In this document: positions 46,192 through 54,983 of the stretch, piece by piece
Position numbering within the stretch: position 1 is the stretch's first letter
Layout of the letters: each line of letters opens with the position of its first letter
From: UBA5070 sp035352895
Lineage (GTDB): Bacteria > Fibrobacterota > Fibrobacteria > UBA5070
Assembly (NCBI GenBank): GCA_035352895.1
Contig: DAOPYN010000015.1
Span: forward strand, 3,895 to 67,894
Length of the DNA stretch: 64,000 bases
Direction: 5' to 3'
Position numbers and translations under genes: made by a program
The notes under the pieces: model-generated
Databases searched by the model: none
What the model saw: the letters and a program-made list of their open reading frames with translations, nothing else
Told to the model about the DNA's origin: nothing

Positions 46192-47544
46192 CTAGGATTC
46201 CTCCGGCGCAAGGACGCGCATCAGATGTGGCCAGGCGACCGGAATGGCCCCGGCACCCTCCAGTTCGGTCCGCCCCGCGCAGGATCCAGCCAAGGCGTGC
46301 AACGCCAGGGCGACATCCGCGCAACCGCGGGCATCGGCGGTCTCGGCACCGGGCTGTTCCTCGCCGCGCAGCACCAGACCATCCGGAAACAACCCCACCC
46401 CCACCCCGAAGGCGCGGAGGCCATCGGCCAGTGCGGACAGGCGATCGTCGTGTTCCACCCGCAACTCGGAAAGCCCGGACAGGACGGTTTCCGCCTCGGC
46501 ACTCACGGCAGCCACCGCCAGGAAGGCGGCGAAGTGGCCAAGTCCCGGGATGTCCTGGGCATCGAACTTGCGCCCCACCATCCGGCCATGACGGACCCGG
46601 ATGTCGCCGGAGGGGATTCCCTTGGATTCGCTGCGCCGGATGATCTCCACGTCCGCGCCCATGCGACGCAGGCATCCGAAGAGCCCGGCGCGCGAGGCGG
46701 GAAGGGTGACGTCCACCAACAGGGCATCGGTTCCCCGCCGCAAACACCCGGTGGTGGCGCACCATCCCGCCAGATCCAGATCGCCGCGCAACCGGACATC
46801 CGCGGGCGGCAACGACAGCACCGCGGGCACCTTGCGCGTCTCCAGCTTGCGGACAGGTCCGCGCATCCGCTGCATGCGACGGCGCATTTCTTCTTCTTCG
46901 GGGGAGGCTTCTGTCCGCACGACCTCCACCTGGAGCCCAAAGGCGGGAAGGCTGTCCTCGAGTGGATCCGGCGCCTGCGAAGGCTCCTGGAACTCCAACC
47001 CCTCGCGGGAAGCGAGAGCCGCCAGGGTCCACGCCAGACGGGCGCGGTTCCCCCGGCACACCAGTTCGCGCAGGGGCGGGGTCCGTCCACGGAACACCCA
47101 CTGGTGCATTCCCTCCGATTCCTTCGCCTGGGCCACCCATCCGGCTTCGCGCAGCACGTCCTTCCACGGCGCGACCAACGACGCGGATTGCGGAGAGTGG
47201 GTCACCGTGACCGGACGGTCCGGAGACGAAAATCCCGCCGCCAGGCAGAAGAGACCCGATGCGAACCCGGAAGGCAGGAAGGGGTCGATGACGAATTCCG
47301 TTCGTTCGCGCAAATCGCTCGGCGGTCCCACCACGAGCCCTTCGGCATCCAGCGTGGCCGCCGACCCGATCCCGCCCATCCACTCCCGCACGTGTTCCCA
47401 TTCGGGGGTGGACTGCCACCCTCGCAGCAACGTCCGCCCGGGAGCGAGCATGGCCAGGAGGGTGGAAAGCTGCGCCTGGGTGCGATCCGGCGGCAGACGG
47501 AATTCGCCCTTGAGCGCCTTGGCGCGGCGCACTTCGAGTTTCAC
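46192..47544 (-). CDS. EPSP-synthase-like protein, probably catalytically inactive
   Basis: A 450-residue protein with the size and repeated inside-out barrel pattern of AroA (3-phosphoshikimate 1-carboxyvinyltransferase). Its catalytic motifs are altered. The SKTVSNR or DKSISHR substrate-binding segment reads PDRTQAQ. The GNAGTAMR segment reads SGFASGLF. The RVKETDR loop with the PEP-binding Lys/Glu reads RVEHDDR. The C-terminal NDHRMAM motif is absent. The family match is by layout and operon context and is only moderate. It sits between tyrA (GTGA overlap) and nadK. It may be a pseudoenzyme or regulator, with the working AroA elsewhere. Confidence 0.6.
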   Translation of the reverse strand: MKLEVRRAKALKGEFRLPPDRTQAQLSTLLAMLAPGRTLLRGWQSTPEWEHVREWMGGIGSAATLDAEGLVVGPPSDLRERTEFVIDPFLPSGFASGLFCLAAGFSSPDRPVTVTHSPQSASLVAPWKDVLREAGWVAQAKESEGMHQWVFRGRTPPLRELVCRGNRARLAWTLAALASREGLEFQEPSQAPDPLEDSLPAFGLQVEVVRTEASPEEEEMRRRMQRMRGPVRKLETRKVPAVLSLPPADVRLRGDLDLAGWCATTGCLRRGTDALLVDVTLPASRAGLFGCLRRMGADVEIIRRSESKGIPSGDIRVRHGRMVGRKFDAQDIPGLGHFAAFLAVAAVSAEAETVLSGLSELRVEHDDRLSALADGLRAFGVGVGLFPDGLVLRGEEQPGAETADARGCADVALALHALAGSCAGRTELEGAGAIPVAWPHLMRVLAPEES

Positions 47545-48800
47545 TTGTCCATCACCAGAAACAGGCTGGACAGGACGTCCTTGGCCCTCTGCGCCTCGTC
47601 GGAGCTCGCGAATCCCATGAGGACCGTCCCCGACTCCCCTTCGCGCACCTTCAGGATCTCCAGATCCTGCACGTTGACTCCGGCCTTCGCCAACGGTTCC
47701 AGAAGGGCCAGAAGTTGTCCGGGCCGGTCTTCCAGCCGCACCACGAACTCGGTAAGGTCGTGGGCGATGCCTTTGCGGGGCATGCGGAACTTCTGGCGGA
47801 ACTCCTTGCCCTCCGCGAACGCTTCCCGGAAGGCCTCCTCGGCCTTTTCCAGGAGAGGAACGGGGGGCTCGGGGCCTTCCGAGAGCCCTTCCACCATGCT
47901 CTGGGTGTGGCCGCCTTCCAGGTACTTGCGCATCCTTTCGGGATCGCCGGACTTGGCGATCTTGGATTCCACCTGCGACCAGGCGTGGGCCCGCTTGGCG
48001 AGAGCTTCCACCCGCAGGGCGACCTCCCGCAATCCCCGCGCGATGGGCTTGGGGTTGGTGGCCAGGATATCCCGCCACACGTCCCAGGAGGACTGGGCCA
48101 ATCGCGTCATGTCGCGGAATCCGCCGGCGGCCAAGGCCAGGGACCCCTGCGAGAGACGCTCCTCCGATCCCACCCAGCCGGACAGGACCGAAGACAGGAT
48201 CTGCGGGACATGGCTCACGCGAGCGACCGTCTCGTCGTGGTGTCGCGGATCCATCACGGCGCCGCGGGCACCCACCGCGCCCAGGAGGGAACGTACGGAG
48301 TCCAGCCGGGTCGCGTCGAACCCGGGCGGCGGACACAGCACCCACAGGGCCGACTGGTAGAGGAGAGGATCGGCGGCGCCCAGTCCGGACTTCTCCGAAC
48401 CGGCCATCGGATGGCCTCCCACGAATCGCGCGCAGGTGTCGCTCTCGGGAGGGAACCCGGCGAAACCGGCCTGGCAGACGCGCATCTTGGTGGATCCCAC
48501 GTCCATCACGATGGCGTTGGGAGCCAGGCGACCACGAGCCACGGACAATCGCTCCAGATGGGCGTGGATGGACGACAGGGGCGAGCACAACAGGACCAGG
48601 TCGGCCTGTTCGCAGGCATCTTCCAATCGATCGTAGCCGAACAGCTCGTCGCACCAGTCCCGGGCTTCCAGACCCTTGAGGGTCCGGTCGGAACTGACCG
48701 CGACTAGACGGGTCTCCGAACGGCGCAGTTGCAAAGCGGCCAGGAGGGACCCCCCCAGGAGTCCCGCTCCCACCACCACCAGGCGGCGGGGCAAGCTCAT
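47541..48800 (-). CDS. tyrA: Prephenate dehydrogenase with ACT domain
   Basis: A 419-residue enzyme that converts prephenate to hydroxyphenylpyruvate in tyrosine synthesis. The NAD fold VVVGAGLLGGSLLAAL is followed by the catalytic region GGHPMAGSEKSG and PRHHDETVARVSHVPQ. A C-terminal ACT domain (about 340-415, VVRLEDRPGQLLALLEPLA) suggests feedback control by an amino acid. Start and stop both overlap neighbours, so it is translated as part of the operon. Confidence 0.92.
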   Translation of the reverse strand: MSLPRRLVVVGAGLLGGSLLAALQLRRSETRLVAVSSDRTLKGLEARDWCDELFGYDRLEDACEQADLVLLCSPLSSIHAHLERLSVARGRLAPNAIVMDVGSTKMRVCQAGFAGFPPESDTCARFVGGHPMAGSEKSGLGAADPLLYQSALWVLCPPPGFDATRLDSVRSLLGAVGARGAVMDPRHHDETVARVSHVPQILSSVLSGWVGSEERLSQGSLALAAGGFRDMTRLAQSSWDVWRDILATNPKPIARGLREVALRVEALAKRAHAWSQVESKIAKSGDPERMRKYLEGGHTQSMVEGLSEGPEPPVPLLEKAEEAFREAFAEGKEFRQKFRMPRKGIAHDLTEFVVRLEDRPGQLLALLEPLAKAGVNVQDLEILKVREGESGTVLMGFASSDEAQRAKDVLSSLFLVMDK

Positions 48801-49087
48801 CGGTGTTCCTCGGAGGGATCCGCCGACAGGGCCTGGTAGATGCGGCTCTCGGACATGATCGCCAGCCAGATGCGTCGGATGCCCTCGGCGGACAGGGGGC
48901 CGGGATTGCCATGCACCAGCTTGGAAAGCAAGGCTTCCTCGCGGCCCTGGTCCAGGACCGGCAGTCCGGTTTCGCGCTTGGCGCGGACCACATCCAGCGT
49001 GATGCGCTGGCGCTCGTTCATCAGTCGCAACAATTCCTGGTCGATGGCGTCGATTTTCTTGCGGCAAGCGGCAAGATCGGCACTCAT
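48797..49087 (-). CDS. aroQ: Chorismate mutase, AroQ type
   Basis: A 96-residue all-helical monofunctional mutase that converts chorismate to prephenate. The N-terminal helix CRKKIDAIDQELLRLMNERQ and the KRETGLPVLDQGREE turn with active-site basic residues match the AroQ family. It overlaps trpA and tyrA by ATGA, so it supplies prephenate directly for TyrA. Confidence 0.88.
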   Translation of the reverse strand: MSADLAACRKKIDAIDQELLRLMNERQRITLDVVRAKRETGLPVLDQGREEALLSKLVHGNPGPLSAEGIRRIWLAIMSESRIYQALSADPSEEHR

Positions 49088-49881
49088 CGAGTCGCCTCCA
49101 CCAGGGGGCCCACCAGTTGCCCGATGTCCTGGAGCATGTCGGGAAGCAGCTTGGCCTGCAGGGTACGACGGACGATGGCCGATCCCACGACGGCTCCGTC
49201 GGCGACACGGCAGACCTCGCGGACCTGGTCGGGGGTGTTGATCCCGAAGCCGACCACCACCGGAGGGGAAACCATGGACTTCACCACCCGGACCTCGTCG
49301 CCCAGACTCGCGGAAAGCGTGGACTGCTCCCCGGTCACGCCGGTGCGGCTGACGTGGTAGACGAATCCGCGCGCACGCGCGGCGATGGCCTCCAGACGCT
49401 TGTGCGGCGTGGTGGGGGCGGTCAGGAAGGTGTTGGCCAATCCGTACCTGGAACAAGCGGCGTCGAGTTCGTCGGATTCCTCCACCGGGATGTCCACCAG
49501 GAGCATGGCGTCGATGCCCGCCTGCGCGGCCTCCTGGGCGAACCGATCCACCCCGAACTTCCACACCGGATTGGAATACCCGAAGGCGACCAGGGGAATG
49601 TCGGTCTTGGCACGGATCTTCCGGATCAACTCGAAATACACCCCCACCGTGACTCCCTGGCGGAGCCCCTCCTCGGCGGCGGCCTGGTTCACGCTGCCGT
49701 CGCCGTAGGGGTCGGAAAACGGCAATCCGAACTCGATGCAATCGACGCCCAGGCGCGAAAGCTCCAGGGCCACTTGGACGGACTCGTCCAGGCCCGGCAC
49801 CCCGGCACCGATGTAGGCGACGAACAACTTCTGGCCCTTCGCGAGCTTGGCTCCGAAACGAGCTTGGAACCGGTCAAGCAC
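49084..49881 (-). CDS. trpA: Tryptophan synthase alpha subunit
   Basis: A 265-residue TIM barrel that cleaves indole-3-glycerol phosphate. The catalytic Glu and Asp lie in CIEFGLPFSDPYGDG, where most relatives have ELGVPFSDP.ADG. The phosphate site is VGFGINTPDQVR. The GTG at 49881 overlaps trpB by 8 bp. Confidence 0.93.
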   Translation of the reverse strand: MLDRFQARFGAKLAKGQKLFVAYIGAGVPGLDESVQVALELSRLGVDCIEFGLPFSDPYGDGSVNQAAAEEGLRQGVTVGVYFELIRKIRAKTDIPLVAFGYSNPVWKFGVDRFAQEAAQAGIDAMLLVDIPVEESDELDAACSRYGLANTFLTAPTTPHKRLEAIAARARGFVYHVSRTGVTGEQSTLSASLGDEVRVVKSMVSPPVVVGFGINTPDQVREVCRVADGAVVGSAIVRRTLQAKLLPDMLQDIGQLVGPLVEATR

Positions 49882-51094
49882 GGGACGCTCCCATGACGGT
49901 GTGTAGATCCTTGTCTCCGCGGCCGGAGAGGTTCACCAGGACGATGTCCGAAGGCGAAAAGTCCTTGGCGTGTTCGATGGCCCACGCCACGGCGTGGCTG
50001 GATTCCAGCGCCGGCAGGATGCCTTCGGTCCGCGCCAGGCGATGGAAGGCGTCCAGGGCGGCCTGGTCGGTGGCGAAGGTGTATTCCACGCGTCCCTGGT
50101 CGTGCAACCAGGCGTGCTCGGCTCCCACCGAGGCGTAGTCCAGGCCCGCGCTCACGGAATGGGTTCCCAGGATCTGGCCTTCCTGGTCTTGCAGCAGATA
50201 CGACTTGGAACCCTGGAAGATCCCCACCGAACCGGTGGCGAAACGGGCCGCGTGCTCTCCTTCCGAAAGACTGGTTCCGCCGGCTTCCACACCCACCAAC
50301 CGCACGGGATCGGCGAGGAAATCCCACATGACGCCGATGGCGTTGGAGCCTCCGCCCACGCAGGCGGCGACGCAGGTCGGGAGCACACCGAACTTCGCCA
50401 GGATCTGGGCGCGGGCTTCGCGGCCGATCACCCGCTGGAATTCGCGGACCATCCACGGGAACGGATGCGGCCCGTAGGCGGTTCCCAGCACGTAGTGGGT
50501 GTCGCGCACGTTGGTGACCCAATCGCGCATCGCCTCGTTGACGGCGTCCTTCAAGGTGCGCGTGCCCTGGTCCACAGGGACCACCGTGGCGCCCAGCATC
50601 TTCATGCGCTCCACATTCACCGCTTGGCGCTCGGTGTCCACCCGGCCCATGTAGATGACGCATTCCAGATCCAAAAGCGCCGAGGCGGTGGCCGTGGCCA
50701 CACCGTGCTGTCCCGCTCCGGTCTCGGCGATCACCCGCTTCTTGCCCATCCTCTTGACGAGCAGGCATTGTCCCAGCGCGTTGTTGATCTTGTGGGCGCC
50801 GGTGTGGTTGAGATCCTCGCGCTTGAACACCAGGCGCGCTCCACCCAATTCCCGGGACAACCTCTGGGCTTCGTAGATCGGCGAGGGACGCCCCACGAAA
50901 TCGGCCAACAGACCGTTGAATGCGGAGAGGAACTCCGGATCCACCCGGGCCGCTCTCCAGGCCGCCTCCAACTCTTCCAAGGCCGGCATCAGGACCTCGG
51001 GGGCGAACTTCCCACCGTATTCCCCGAATCGACCGCGTTCGTCCGGCTCGACCAAAGGCGAAAATGACTCGAAATCCAGTCCAGGCGCGTGCAT
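49874..51094 (-). CDS. trpB: Tryptophan synthase beta subunit
   Basis: A 406-residue PLP enzyme joining indole and serine. The Schiff-base Lys102 is in NHTGAHKINN, the phosphate cup is GGGSNAIG, and GRFGEYGGKFAPEV is the N-terminal signature. It opens the operon trpB-trpA-aroQ-tyrA-aroA-like-nadK. TAACTT lies exactly 7 nt before the ATG and there is no Shine-Dalgarno and no room for a leader peptide, so control by attenuation is unlikely. Confidence 0.95.
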   Translation of the reverse strand: MHAPGLDFESFSPLVEPDERGRFGEYGGKFAPEVLMPALEELEAAWRAARVDPEFLSAFNGLLADFVGRPSPIYEAQRLSRELGGARLVFKREDLNHTGAHKINNALGQCLLVKRMGKKRVIAETGAGQHGVATATASALLDLECVIYMGRVDTERQAVNVERMKMLGATVVPVDQGTRTLKDAVNEAMRDWVTNVRDTHYVLGTAYGPHPFPWMVREFQRVIGREARAQILAKFGVLPTCVAACVGGGSNAIGVMWDFLADPVRLVGVEAGGTSLSEGEHAARFATGSVGIFQGSKSYLLQDQEGQILGTHSVSAGLDYASVGAEHAWLHDQGRVEYTFATDQAALDAFHRLARTEGILPALESSHAVAWAIEHAKDFSPSDIVLVNLSGRGDKDLHTVMGASRA

Positions 51095-51101
51095 GGTGGG
51101 A

Positions 51102-51174
51102 AAGTTAGCCTCCTTCGTGGCGTCTGGAACCATTGGGCCAAAGGGCGCCGGATGTCGCGAAGCTGGTCTACCTT
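51102..51174. promoter_or_regulatory. Divergent promoters of trpB and the PBP1A gene
   Basis: The 87-nt gap holds two -10-like hexamers facing outward. TAACTT (minus strand, 51102-51107) is 7 nt before the trpB ATG. TACCTT (plus strand, 51169-51174) is 7 nt before the PBP1A ATG. No clear -35 boxes are seen, and neither gene has a Shine-Dalgarno. Both messages would begin at or within a base or two of the start codon. Confidence 0.5.
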
Positions 51175-51181
51175 TCCGAGC

Positions 51182-53413
51182 ATGGCCCTTGCCCACCTCA
51201 AGTTCTCGCCACGATTGTACATCACCTGCCTGGTCACCTTGGCCATTCCCTCGGTGCTCGGATTGGGAGCCGTCGCTCTCCTGTTTTGGGCCTACTCCAA
51301 GGAAGTCCCGCCGCTGGAAGACCTGCGTTCCATCACCCCGACCCTGTCCACCCAGGTGCTGGACCGCGACGGGAAGCCCTTCGGCGAGTTCTTCGTGGAA
51401 CGGCGCAACTGGGTGCCGCTGGATTCCATCCCCCTGCAGTTGCAGCAGGCGGTAATGGCCATCGAGGACCGCCAGTACTACGACCACTGGGGCATGAATC
51501 TCTACCGCACCATGGGTGCGGCCATCAACACCATCCTGAAGGGTCGACGCCAGGGTGGATCCACCCTGACCCAACAGCTCGCGCGCAACGTGTTCCTGAC
51601 GCAGGAGAAATCCATCAAGCGCAAGATCCAGGAGGCGATCACCGCCGTCCGCCTGGAGCGCTACTACACCAAGCGCCAGCTGATGACGTTCTACCTCAAC
51701 GAGATCTACCTGGGCGGCGGCACCTACGGGATGCAGGCCGCGGCGCGATTGAATTTTGGCAAGGACGTGTGGAAGCTGGATCTGGTCGAATGCGCGACGC
51801 TGGCCGGCATGATCCAATCCCCCGAGCGCTACCGCCCCGACAAGGCCAAGGAACTGGTCCAGAAGCGACGCAACACCGTGCTCTATTCGATGGCCCAGAT
51901 GGGCTACATCGACGAGGCCAAGGCCCACGAGACCATGGCCCTGCCCGTCAAGTCCATCCCGCGCAAGCGTGCCAACTCCGACGGTGCGTACTTCCTGGAA
52001 GCCGTCCGCGCCCACATCGAGAAGGAATGGGGTGAGGACGCGCTCTACCACAAGGGCCTGGTGGTGCACCTGCCGGTGGATCGCCGCATCCAGATGGCGG
52101 CGGATTCGTCCGTGAACCGCTGGACCTGGGACGTGCAGCGGCAAGTGAACCGCCGCGTGGTGGCCAAGCTGAAACTGGGCAAGCGCTACAAGGTATCCGA
52201 CTCGCTGGCCTCGGTGAAGCTGGACTCGCTGTTTCGGTTGTACCTGAACGAGGAAGGCAAGACCACCTGGAAGGATTCGGTGGAGCTCGCCGACAAGCTC
52301 GAGTACTACCCCGTCCAGGCGGCGGTTGTCCTCATCGAGAACAAGACCGGCCAGATCCGCGCCCTGGTGGGCGGAAAGAACTTCGACAACTTCAAGTTCA
52401 ACCGCGCCACCCAGTCGCTGCGCCAAGCCGGATCCACCTTCAAACCCTTCGTGTACGGTGCCGCCGTCGAGAAGGGCGCCCTGCCTTCCGACATCGTGCT
52501 GGACGACACCGTCGCCATCGACGACGGATCGGGGAAGGTCTGGACCCCCCACAACTACGACAACTCCTACGACGGCTACGTGACCCTGCGACGCGCGCTC
52601 ATGCAGTCCAAGAACATGCCCGCGGTGCAGACGGCCATCCGCTACGGCGTGGACGGCGTGGTGGATCTGGCCCGCCGCGCGGGCATCCGCAGCCCCTTGC
52701 CCAAGGTCTATTCCCTGGCCTTGGGTTCGGCGGACGTGAGCCTCCTGGAAATGACCTCGGCGTATTCCAGTTTCGCCAACCTGGGCGTGCGCTACGAGCC
52801 CCACCTGTGGGATTCCATCAACACCCAGGACGGTGGACTCCTGGAGCGTACCTCGCCCAAATCCTCGAAGGTGATGGACAGCGCCAACGCCTACGTGCTC
52901 ATGGACATGATGCGCGACGTCATCCGCCGCGGCACCGGGTATCCGGTGGTGTCGTCCGGATTCACCTTCCCCGCCGGCGGGAAGACGGGCACCACCAACG
53001 ACTTCACCGACGCCTGGTTCATCGCCTACACCCCCGTGTACACCTGCGGCGTGTGGATGGGATTCGACCAGAAGAAGAAGCTGGGTTCCGGATTCACCGG
53101 CGGCAAGGTGGCGCTTCCCATCTGGGTGGACGTGATGAAGGCCGCCCACCGGGCCATTCCCCCGGTCGACTGGCCCCGCCCCTCCCGGGTGGCCACCTAC
53201 ACCGCCTGCGGCAAGCCCAGACCGGACGGTACCTGCGCCGAGATGCGCATGGAGTTTGGCGTGGCCGGCAACCCGCACATGTTCGGGCAGAATCTGGACA
53301 CCACCACCGCCAAGGGACCGGTCTCGGTGACCATTCCCACCGCCACCCTGGTGAAGCCCAAGACCGCCACCGACTCCACCGCCCCGGTCCGCAAGGGCCC
53401 GAGCCTCTTCTGA
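51182..53413 (+). CDS. mrcA: Class A penicillin-binding protein 1A
   Basis: A 743-residue bifunctional cell-wall synthase. An N-terminal membrane anchor (about 10-38) is followed by the glycosyltransferase domain, with catalytic Glu95 in EDRQYYDH and GGSTLTQQLARN. The transpeptidase has Ser in STFKPF near 417, SKNMP, and KTGTTND near 600. ATG at 51182 is chosen over 51152 because it sits directly after the anchor-proximal promoter hexamer. It is co-transcribed with mltG. Confidence 0.94.
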   Translation: MALAHLKFSPRLYITCLVTLAIPSVLGLGAVALLFWAYSKEVPPLEDLRSITPTLSTQVLDRDGKPFGEFFVERRNWVPLDSIPLQLQQAVMAIEDRQYYDHWGMNLYRTMGAAINTILKGRRQGGSTLTQQLARNVFLTQEKSIKRKIQEAITAVRLERYYTKRQLMTFYLNEIYLGGGTYGMQAAARLNFGKDVWKLDLVECATLAGMIQSPERYRPDKAKELVQKRRNTVLYSMAQMGYIDEAKAHETMALPVKSIPRKRANSDGAYFLEAVRAHIEKEWGEDALYHKGLVVHLPVDRRIQMAADSSVNRWTWDVQRQVNRRVVAKLKLGKRYKVSDSLASVKLDSLFRLYLNEEGKTTWKDSVELADKLEYYPVQAAVVLIENKTGQIRALVGGKNFDNFKFNRATQSLRQAGSTFKPFVYGAAVEKGALPSDIVLDDTVAIDDGSGKVWTPHNYDNSYDGYVTLRRALMQSKNMPAVQTAIRYGVDGVVDLARRAGIRSPLPKVYSLALGSADVSLLEMTSAYSSFANLGVRYEPHLWDSINTQDGGLLERTSPKSSKVMDSANAYVLMDMMRDVIRRGTGYPVVSSGFTFPAGGKTGTTNDFTDAWFIAYTPVYTCGVWMGFDQKKKLGSGFTGGKVALPIWVDVMKAAHRAIPPVDWPRPSRVATYTACGKPRPDGTCAEMRMEFGVAGNPHMFGQNLDTTTAKGPVSVTIPTATLVKPKTATDSTAPVRKGPSLF

Positions 53414-54444
53414 TGGCCAGGCGCAAGCTCGTCGTCGTCACGGGCCTGATCCTCGCCGCCACCGCAGCCTCCTGCTGGTTTGCCTTGTTCCGCCCGGTGG
53501 CCTCGGGTCCGGTGGATTCCTGGCGGGTGCGCCCCGGTGAAGGAACCCGCCAGATCGCCAAGCGGTTGGTGGCGGAGGGACGGATCCCGTCGTGGTCGGA
53601 ACCCGTCTTCCGGGCCGCCGCGCGGGCGCGGGGTCTGGACCGCAAGCTCCACCCCGGCATCTTCCGGATCCACCGCACCCTTCCGGTGTGGACCGCCTTG
53701 GACATCCTCTCCGGTCCCGGCGAATCCGGCCTGAAGGTGACCCTCCCGGAAGGCCGCACCTGCGTCGAGTTCGCGGGGCTCCTCGCCCACTCGGAACTTT
53801 CCGACAGCGCGGCCTTCGCGCAGATCTGCCACAACGCCGATTCCGCGCGGAAGCTGGGCATCCCCGCCTCCAGCATGGAAGGCTACCTGTTTCCGGACAC
53901 CTACCTGTTCGACGGCAGCGAATCGCCCATGGACATCGCTCGCGCGCTCCACAAGCGGTTCCGGAAGGTGATCCAGGAGGCCGGCGACACGGCGACCTCG
54001 CCGGTGTGGAAGACGTACGGACTGCACGGGGTGGCCACCCTGGCCTCCATCGTGGAGCGCGAAGCGGCCGTGCGCACGGAGGCCCCGCGGATCGCGGGCG
54101 TGTTCTGGCTGCGGCTGCAGCAGGACATTCCCCTGGGCGCCGACCCCACCGTCCGCTACGCGCTGGGCAAGTTCACCGGCTCGCTCACCAAATCGGATCT
54201 GGCCTTCGATTCGCCGTACAACACCCGGCTGTACGCGGGCTTGATCCCCGGCCCCATCGCCAACGCGGGCAAGGACGCCCTGCGCGCGGCCATGTTCCCC
54301 GACGACGCGGGAGGGTGGCTCTACTTCGTGGCCAAGGACGACGGCTCCCGGGAGCATTTCTTCGCCAAGGACCTGAACCAGCACGTGCGCTACAAGGACC
54401 AGGCCGCCCGAAATCGACGCATCTCCGGGGTGATGGCGCCCTGA
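53413..54444 (+). CDS. mltG: Endolytic murein transglycosylase MltG
   Basis: A 343-residue membrane-anchored lytic transglycosylase that ends peptidoglycan chains. An N-terminal helix (about 4-25) precedes a LysM-like domain (about 35-85, VRPGEGTRQIAKRL). The YceG domain contains the catalytic Glu at about 214 in ASIVEREA, and LGADPTVRYAL, YNTRLYAGLIPGPIANAG and VAKDDGSREHF. The start overlaps the PBP1A stop (TGATG). Pairing a wall synthase with a chain terminator makes functional sense. Confidence 0.94.
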   Translation: MARRKLVVVTGLILAATAASCWFALFRPVASGPVDSWRVRPGEGTRQIAKRLVAEGRIPSWSEPVFRAAARARGLDRKLHPGIFRIHRTLPVWTALDILSGPGESGLKVTLPEGRTCVEFAGLLAHSELSDSAAFAQICHNADSARKLGIPASSMEGYLFPDTYLFDGSESPMDIARALHKRFRKVIQEAGDTATSPVWKTYGLHGVATLASIVEREAAVRTEAPRIAGVFWLRLQQDIPLGADPTVRYALGKFTGSLTKSDLAFDSPYNTRLYAGLIPGPIANAGKDALRAAMFPDDAGGWLYFVAKDDGSREHFFAKDLNQHVRYKDQAARNRRISGVMAP

Positions 54445-54493
54445 GCCTGGCCTGCGGGGCCCTTCGGCGTTCGGGGAAATCCCGCTGGTTTAC

Positions 54494-54564
54494 GGGTTCC
54501 TAGGCCCTAACGGGCCGGGAAGCCCCGATGGTTGTCGGGTTCCTGGGCCCTAACGGGCCGGGAA
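54494..54564. repeat. Paired 28-nt palindromic repeats
   Basis: Two copies of GGGTTCCT(A/G)GGCCCTAACGGGCC..., at 54494-54521 and 54537-54564, differ by one base. Each contains the palindrome GGCCCTAACGGGCC, which can fold on itself. The second copy contains the stop codon of the minus-strand gene at 54550. They lie between converging genes and may act as a bidirectional terminator. Confidence 0.75.
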
Positions 54565-54966
54565 CCCTTGGAGCGCCCACCGGCCCACCAGGCCTTCGCG
54601 AGCGGTGCGGCAATGGGCCAGGGCCAATCCTTGTCGTTCGCGGGCGCGGATCAGATCCATGCGCAGGGAATCCGCGCTGGCCAGCGGCGGCTTCTTTTCC
54701 TGGATGGTCCGCCAGATCAGCGCTTCCGCCGAATCCAGACGGATGCGCACGGTGAAATCGTCGGCGGCGCGGATCAGCTCCCAGGAATCGGGAAAGCCGG
54801 AGCGGTCGACCTCGGCGAGCATGGCCATCCGTTCGATCCTGCGCCCCAGATCCACCCAGGAGAGGACCAGTTCGTGTTCGCGATGGACCTGCCGGATCCG
54901 GGCCAGCACCACCCATCCGGCAAGCACCACCGTCAGTCCGGCCGCGAACGCCAGGAACGGCAACAC
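54550..54966 (-). CDS. Small single-pass membrane protein
   Basis: A 138-residue protein with one N-terminal membrane helix (about 2-25, LPFLAFAAGLTVVLAGWVVLA) and a charged soluble part. It lies 17 nt after the glycosyltransferase gene. GTG at 54966 is used; the frame extends upstream through a CTG overlapping the preceding stop, so the true start is uncertain. No family is recognised. Confidence 0.55.
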   Translation of the reverse strand: MLPFLAFAAGLTVVLAGWVVLARIRQVHREHELVLSWVDLGRRIERMAMLAEVDRSGFPDSWELIRAADDFTVRIRLDSAEALIWRTIQEKKPPLASADSLRMDLIRARERQGLALAHCRTAREGLVGRWALQGFPAR

Positions 54967-54983
54967 GATCCGCTTGCGGAGTC

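Noticed and set aside
51095..51181. Tryptophan attenuator or leader peptide before trpB
   Set aside because: Only 87 nt separate the divergent starts, and the likely transcription start falls at the trpB start codon, so there is no room for a leader peptide and hairpins.
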